Positions 6,430-8,459 of a stretch of DNA of 8,459 nt are shown here, piece after piece. Where the stretch lies: positions 1-8,459 of the forward strand of contig MNXO01000060.1 of the NCBI GenBank assembly GCA_001872995.1, given 5' to 3'. Source of the DNA: Bacteroidetes bacterium CG2_30_32_10. Lineage in GTDB: Bacteria > Bacteroidota > Bacteroidia > Bacteroidales > CG2-30-32-10. The stretch's first letter is position 1. Each line of letters opens with the position of its first letter. The notes beneath the pieces are model-generated. The model saw nothing but the letters and a program-made list of their open reading frames with translations. It searched no databases and was not told where the DNA came from. Made by a program: the position numbers and the translations under genes.

Positions 6430-6457
6430 TAACTTTTTCTTATTTTTTGCATCTTTG
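6425..6457 (+). promoter_or_regulatory. Bacteroidota-type promoter of the Ig-like lipoprotein gene
   Basis: TTTG at 6425-6428 is followed after 21 nt by CATCTTTG at 6450-6457, one mismatch from TAnnTTTG. Spacing and the following CA match the rbfA promoter in this window. The -33 element overlaps the stop codon of the permease gene (TGA at 6427-6429). The expected start at about 6461-6465 leaves a leader of roughly 20 nt before the TTG at 6482. Confidence 0.6.
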
Positions 6458-6481
6458 CATAAACAAAATTAAACCCAAATA

Positions 6482-8275
6482 TTGAAATCAATTTTTAAGT
6501 CATCTCCGCTTTTTTTTGTGGTAATAACGGTATCACTAATAATGGTAAAATGTGCTATTATTGTTCCTCCAAGTGGTGGGGCTGTGGATGTTACGCCTCC
6601 CATTGTTAAAGAATCTTTTCCTCCTAATTATTCTTCCTTTTTTAAAGACAATAAAATTAGAATATTCTTTAACGAATATGTTCAGTTAAAAGATTACACC
6701 AATCAAATTACCATATCGCCAATCCCAGAAAATGACCCAGACTATAGTCTTAAAGGCAAATCTATTCAAGTAGAATTCAAAGAAAAGTTGAAAGATAGTA
6801 TCACTTATACCATCAATTTCGGAAATTCAATTGTGGACTACACTGCTGGAAACATTTTTTCCGATTACAAATTTGTTTTTTCAACTTCAAATCACATTGA
6901 TACCTCCGAAATAAGAGGTAAAATAGTTGACGCTTTTACATTGAAACCCATAGAAAAATGCTTTGCAATGATTTATAAACTCAATGTTGACTCAATTCCT
7001 ATTAAAGAAAAACCACTCTATTTCGCCAAAACAGATAAATCAGGACTTTTTGAAATTAGCAATATAAGAAATGGTAAATATAAAATATTTGCCCTTATAG
7101 ATGCTAATAGCAATTATCTTTACGATTTACCAAACGAAAGTATTGCTTTCATTGATACATTGGTTGTTTCAAACTTTATGATCAAACAGAAATTTATTAT
7201 TGATACAACACAATTGAAAAATGATTCTATTTCAAAAGGAAATTATATAAAAGATTCTATTAAATTTAAACAAGACAGTTTGTTTGCGGATAGTATCAAT
7301 AGGAGAAACACTTATAAATTATTTATGTTTCAAGAAAAAGATACCGTTCAGCAATTGCTTAAAGCTTCATTGAGCGATAATATTAAACTTACTTTTATAT
7401 TTAAGCAAAGTGTAAAAAACTTACAAATCAATCCATTGAACGTTAAATTCGATTCCTTATGGAAAATCGAAGAACGCAATCCTACTAACGACACTATTAT
7501 ATACTGGCTGTTAAATCCTAAAAGCGATTCGTTGATACTACAAGTAGTTGATGCTGGAAAGATACTTGATACTGCAGAATTAAGAATTACCAAACAAAAA
7601 AGCATTTTGGGTAAAGGGACACCCGTTATTCCCAAAGTTACTTTTAAAACCAATATAGGGTCTGGAGGATTTGATTATTATAAATCACTTATATTATATT
7701 CTCCAACACCAATTATGCAATACGACTTTTCTCAAATAAAACTAATGGTTAAAAAGGATAGTATTCAAGATACTTTGAAATTTGCTATTCATTTCCTCGA
7801 TACCATTAATAAAAAGTTGCAAATAGATTATAAATGGCTTGAAAGCAAAGATTACACTTTACTAATACCTAAAGGAACTTTTTATGATGTGAACAAAAAT
7901 AAAAATGACACCATTTTAATACCATTTAAAACTAAAACATTTAACGATTATGGCACCATTCAAATTAATGTAACACTACCAGATACTTTAGAAAAAGTAA
8001 ATTATATTGTTCAGTTAATGAACGACAAAGAAAATGTTTTAATAGAAAGACCAATTATTCAATCGCAGAAAATTAAATTTGATTTTGTCAATCCTGGCAA
8101 ATACCTCATTAAAGTTATTAGAGATTCTAATGGAAATGGCAAATGGGACACCGGTAATTATATGAAAAAAATACAAGCCGAAAAGGTTTATTATTATCAT
8201 ACTTCAATCATAGTCAAAGCGGGTTGGGATATCACTGATCAAGAAGTTGATTTAAATAAAATAGCTAATCCATAG
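6482..8275 (+). CDS. Ig-like (Big_5 / SbsA-type) domain lipoprotein
   Basis: This encodes 597 residues of a Bacteroidota envelope protein family that begins with a lipoprotein signal, Cys, a PP-x-GG segment and a D-x-x-PP segment (here C24, PPSGG at 29-33, DVTPP at 36-40). An Ig-like Big_5 domain follows at about 38-135 (IFFNEYVQL, ITYTINFGNSIVDYTAGN, FVFST). A second beta-sandwich with carboxypeptidase-regulatory-like traits spans about 143-230 (GKIVDAFTLKP, TDKSGLFEISNIRNGKYKIFA). A long beta-rich region leads to a C-terminal segment with DSNGNGKWDTG at 548-558. Two DxNxNxxxD loops (207-215, 548-556) resemble calcium-binding loops. The start is TTG at 6482; the next ATG (residue 21) would destroy the signal peptide. 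The residues before Cys24 (M-V-K) are a poor lipobox, with Lys just before the Cys. Function is unknown. It has its own promoter. Confidence 0.87.
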   Translation: MKSIFKSSPLFFVVITVSLIMVKCAIIVPPSGGAVDVTPPIVKESFPPNYSSFFKDNKIRIFFNEYVQLKDYTNQITISPIPENDPDYSLKGKSIQVEFKEKLKDSITYTINFGNSIVDYTAGNIFSDYKFVFSTSNHIDTSEIRGKIVDAFTLKPIEKCFAMIYKLNVDSIPIKEKPLYFAKTDKSGLFEISNIRNGKYKIFALIDANSNYLYDLPNESIAFIDTLVVSNFMIKQKFIIDTTQLKNDSISKGNYIKDSIKFKQDSLFADSINRRNTYKLFMFQEKDTVQQLLKASLSDNIKLTFIFKQSVKNLQINPLNVKFDSLWKIEERNPTNDTIIYWLLNPKSDSLILQVVDAGKILDTAELRITKQKSILGKGTPVIPKVTFKTNIGSGGFDYYKSLILYSPTPIMQYDFSQIKLMVKKDSIQDTLKFAIHFLDTINKKLQIDYKWLESKDYTLLIPKGTFYDVNKNKNDTILIPFKTKTFNDYGTIQINVTLPDTLEKVNYIVQLMNDKENVLIERPIIQSQKIKFDFVNPGKYLIKVIRDSNGNGKWDTGNYMKKIQAEKVYYYHTSIIVKAGWDITDQEVDLNKIANP

Positions 8276-8459
8276 ATATAAAACTATTATTAAATTGATT
8301 AGAAAATGAAGATTAAAAGCAATGATAATCAAATTCTTGAATTATTAATGTTTCATAAAAATCATCAATTTTCATAGCTATTTTATATTTAATAATATTC
8401 AGAAGCAAGATTGGTTTAAATTATACCAAGCATTCACTAAAACATTATTTGATTAATAA
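8276..8459. other. AT-rich end of window, no supported gene
   Basis: The last 184 bp contain only very short open stretches on either strand, such as an ATG at 8306 with 23 codons. No terminator with a U-tract is seen after the lipoprotein gene. A weak 5-bp stem TTGGT/ACCAA (8411-8429) is not followed by T residues. I see nothing supportable here. Confidence 0.5.

Noticed and set aside
7348..7653. Minus-strand open frame of 101 codons
   Set aside because: It is antisense to the Ig-like lipoprotein gene, whose plus-strand frame is continuous and family-like.
8306..8377. Small open frame of 23 codons at the right end
   Set aside because: No ribosome binding site, no family resemblance, and a length expected by chance in AT-rich DNA.
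8411..8429. TTGGT/ACCAA stem as terminator or attachment site
   Set aside because: Only five base pairs, no U-tract, and no neighbouring integrase or mobile gene.

Overview
The window is AT-rich chromosomal DNA from a member of the Bacteroidota. The evidence is a TonB-dependent receptor with an N-terminal carboxypeptidase-regulatory-like domain, promoters of the Bacteroidota type (TTTG, 21-nt gap, TAnnTTTG), almost no Shine-Dalgarno sequences, and gene families typical of this phylum. I cannot name genus or species. Layout: the left half (about 226-3629, minus strand) is a compact envelope metal-handling cluster. In transcription order it encodes a small Cys/His-rich membrane-anchored protein resembling the HYC_CC_PP family, a TonB-dependent outer-membrane receptor, and a periplasmic HMA (CxxC) metal-binding protein. 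A good intrinsic terminator follows. The three genes are separated by about 70 and 43 bp and probably form one transcript. All three products carry adjacent cysteine pairs, which fits a soft metal such as copper, although the metal cannot be read from sequence. The receptor gene is split by a one-base frame change at a run of seven A (coding strand; plus positions 1604-1610). Both sides read as good receptor sequence, so the gene is a recent pseudogene, an assembly or sequencing indel, or a case of slippage at an in-frame A-AAA-AAA heptamer. The right half (3926-8275, plus strand) is housekeeping: rbfA (30S ribosome maturation), a class I SAM methyltransferase, a LolC/LolE-type FtsX permease, and a large Ig-like-domain lipoprotein. 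rbfA has a near-perfect promoter whose expected start point falls almost on the ATG, so its mRNA is probably leaderless. The lipoprotein gene has its own promoter of the same 21-nt geometry, starting inside the end of the permease gene. Both the permease and the lipoprotein appear to start with TTG. The two halves are divergent, separated by a roughly 296-bp AT-rich region. The first 225 bp hold no convincing gene. They begin with a short GC-rich stretch that may be the tail of a gene lying off the left edge. The last 184 bp hold no gene I can support. I found no CRISPR array, tRNA, rRNA, insertion sequence or phage gene. The strongest point for follow-up is the metal cluster with its split receptor.
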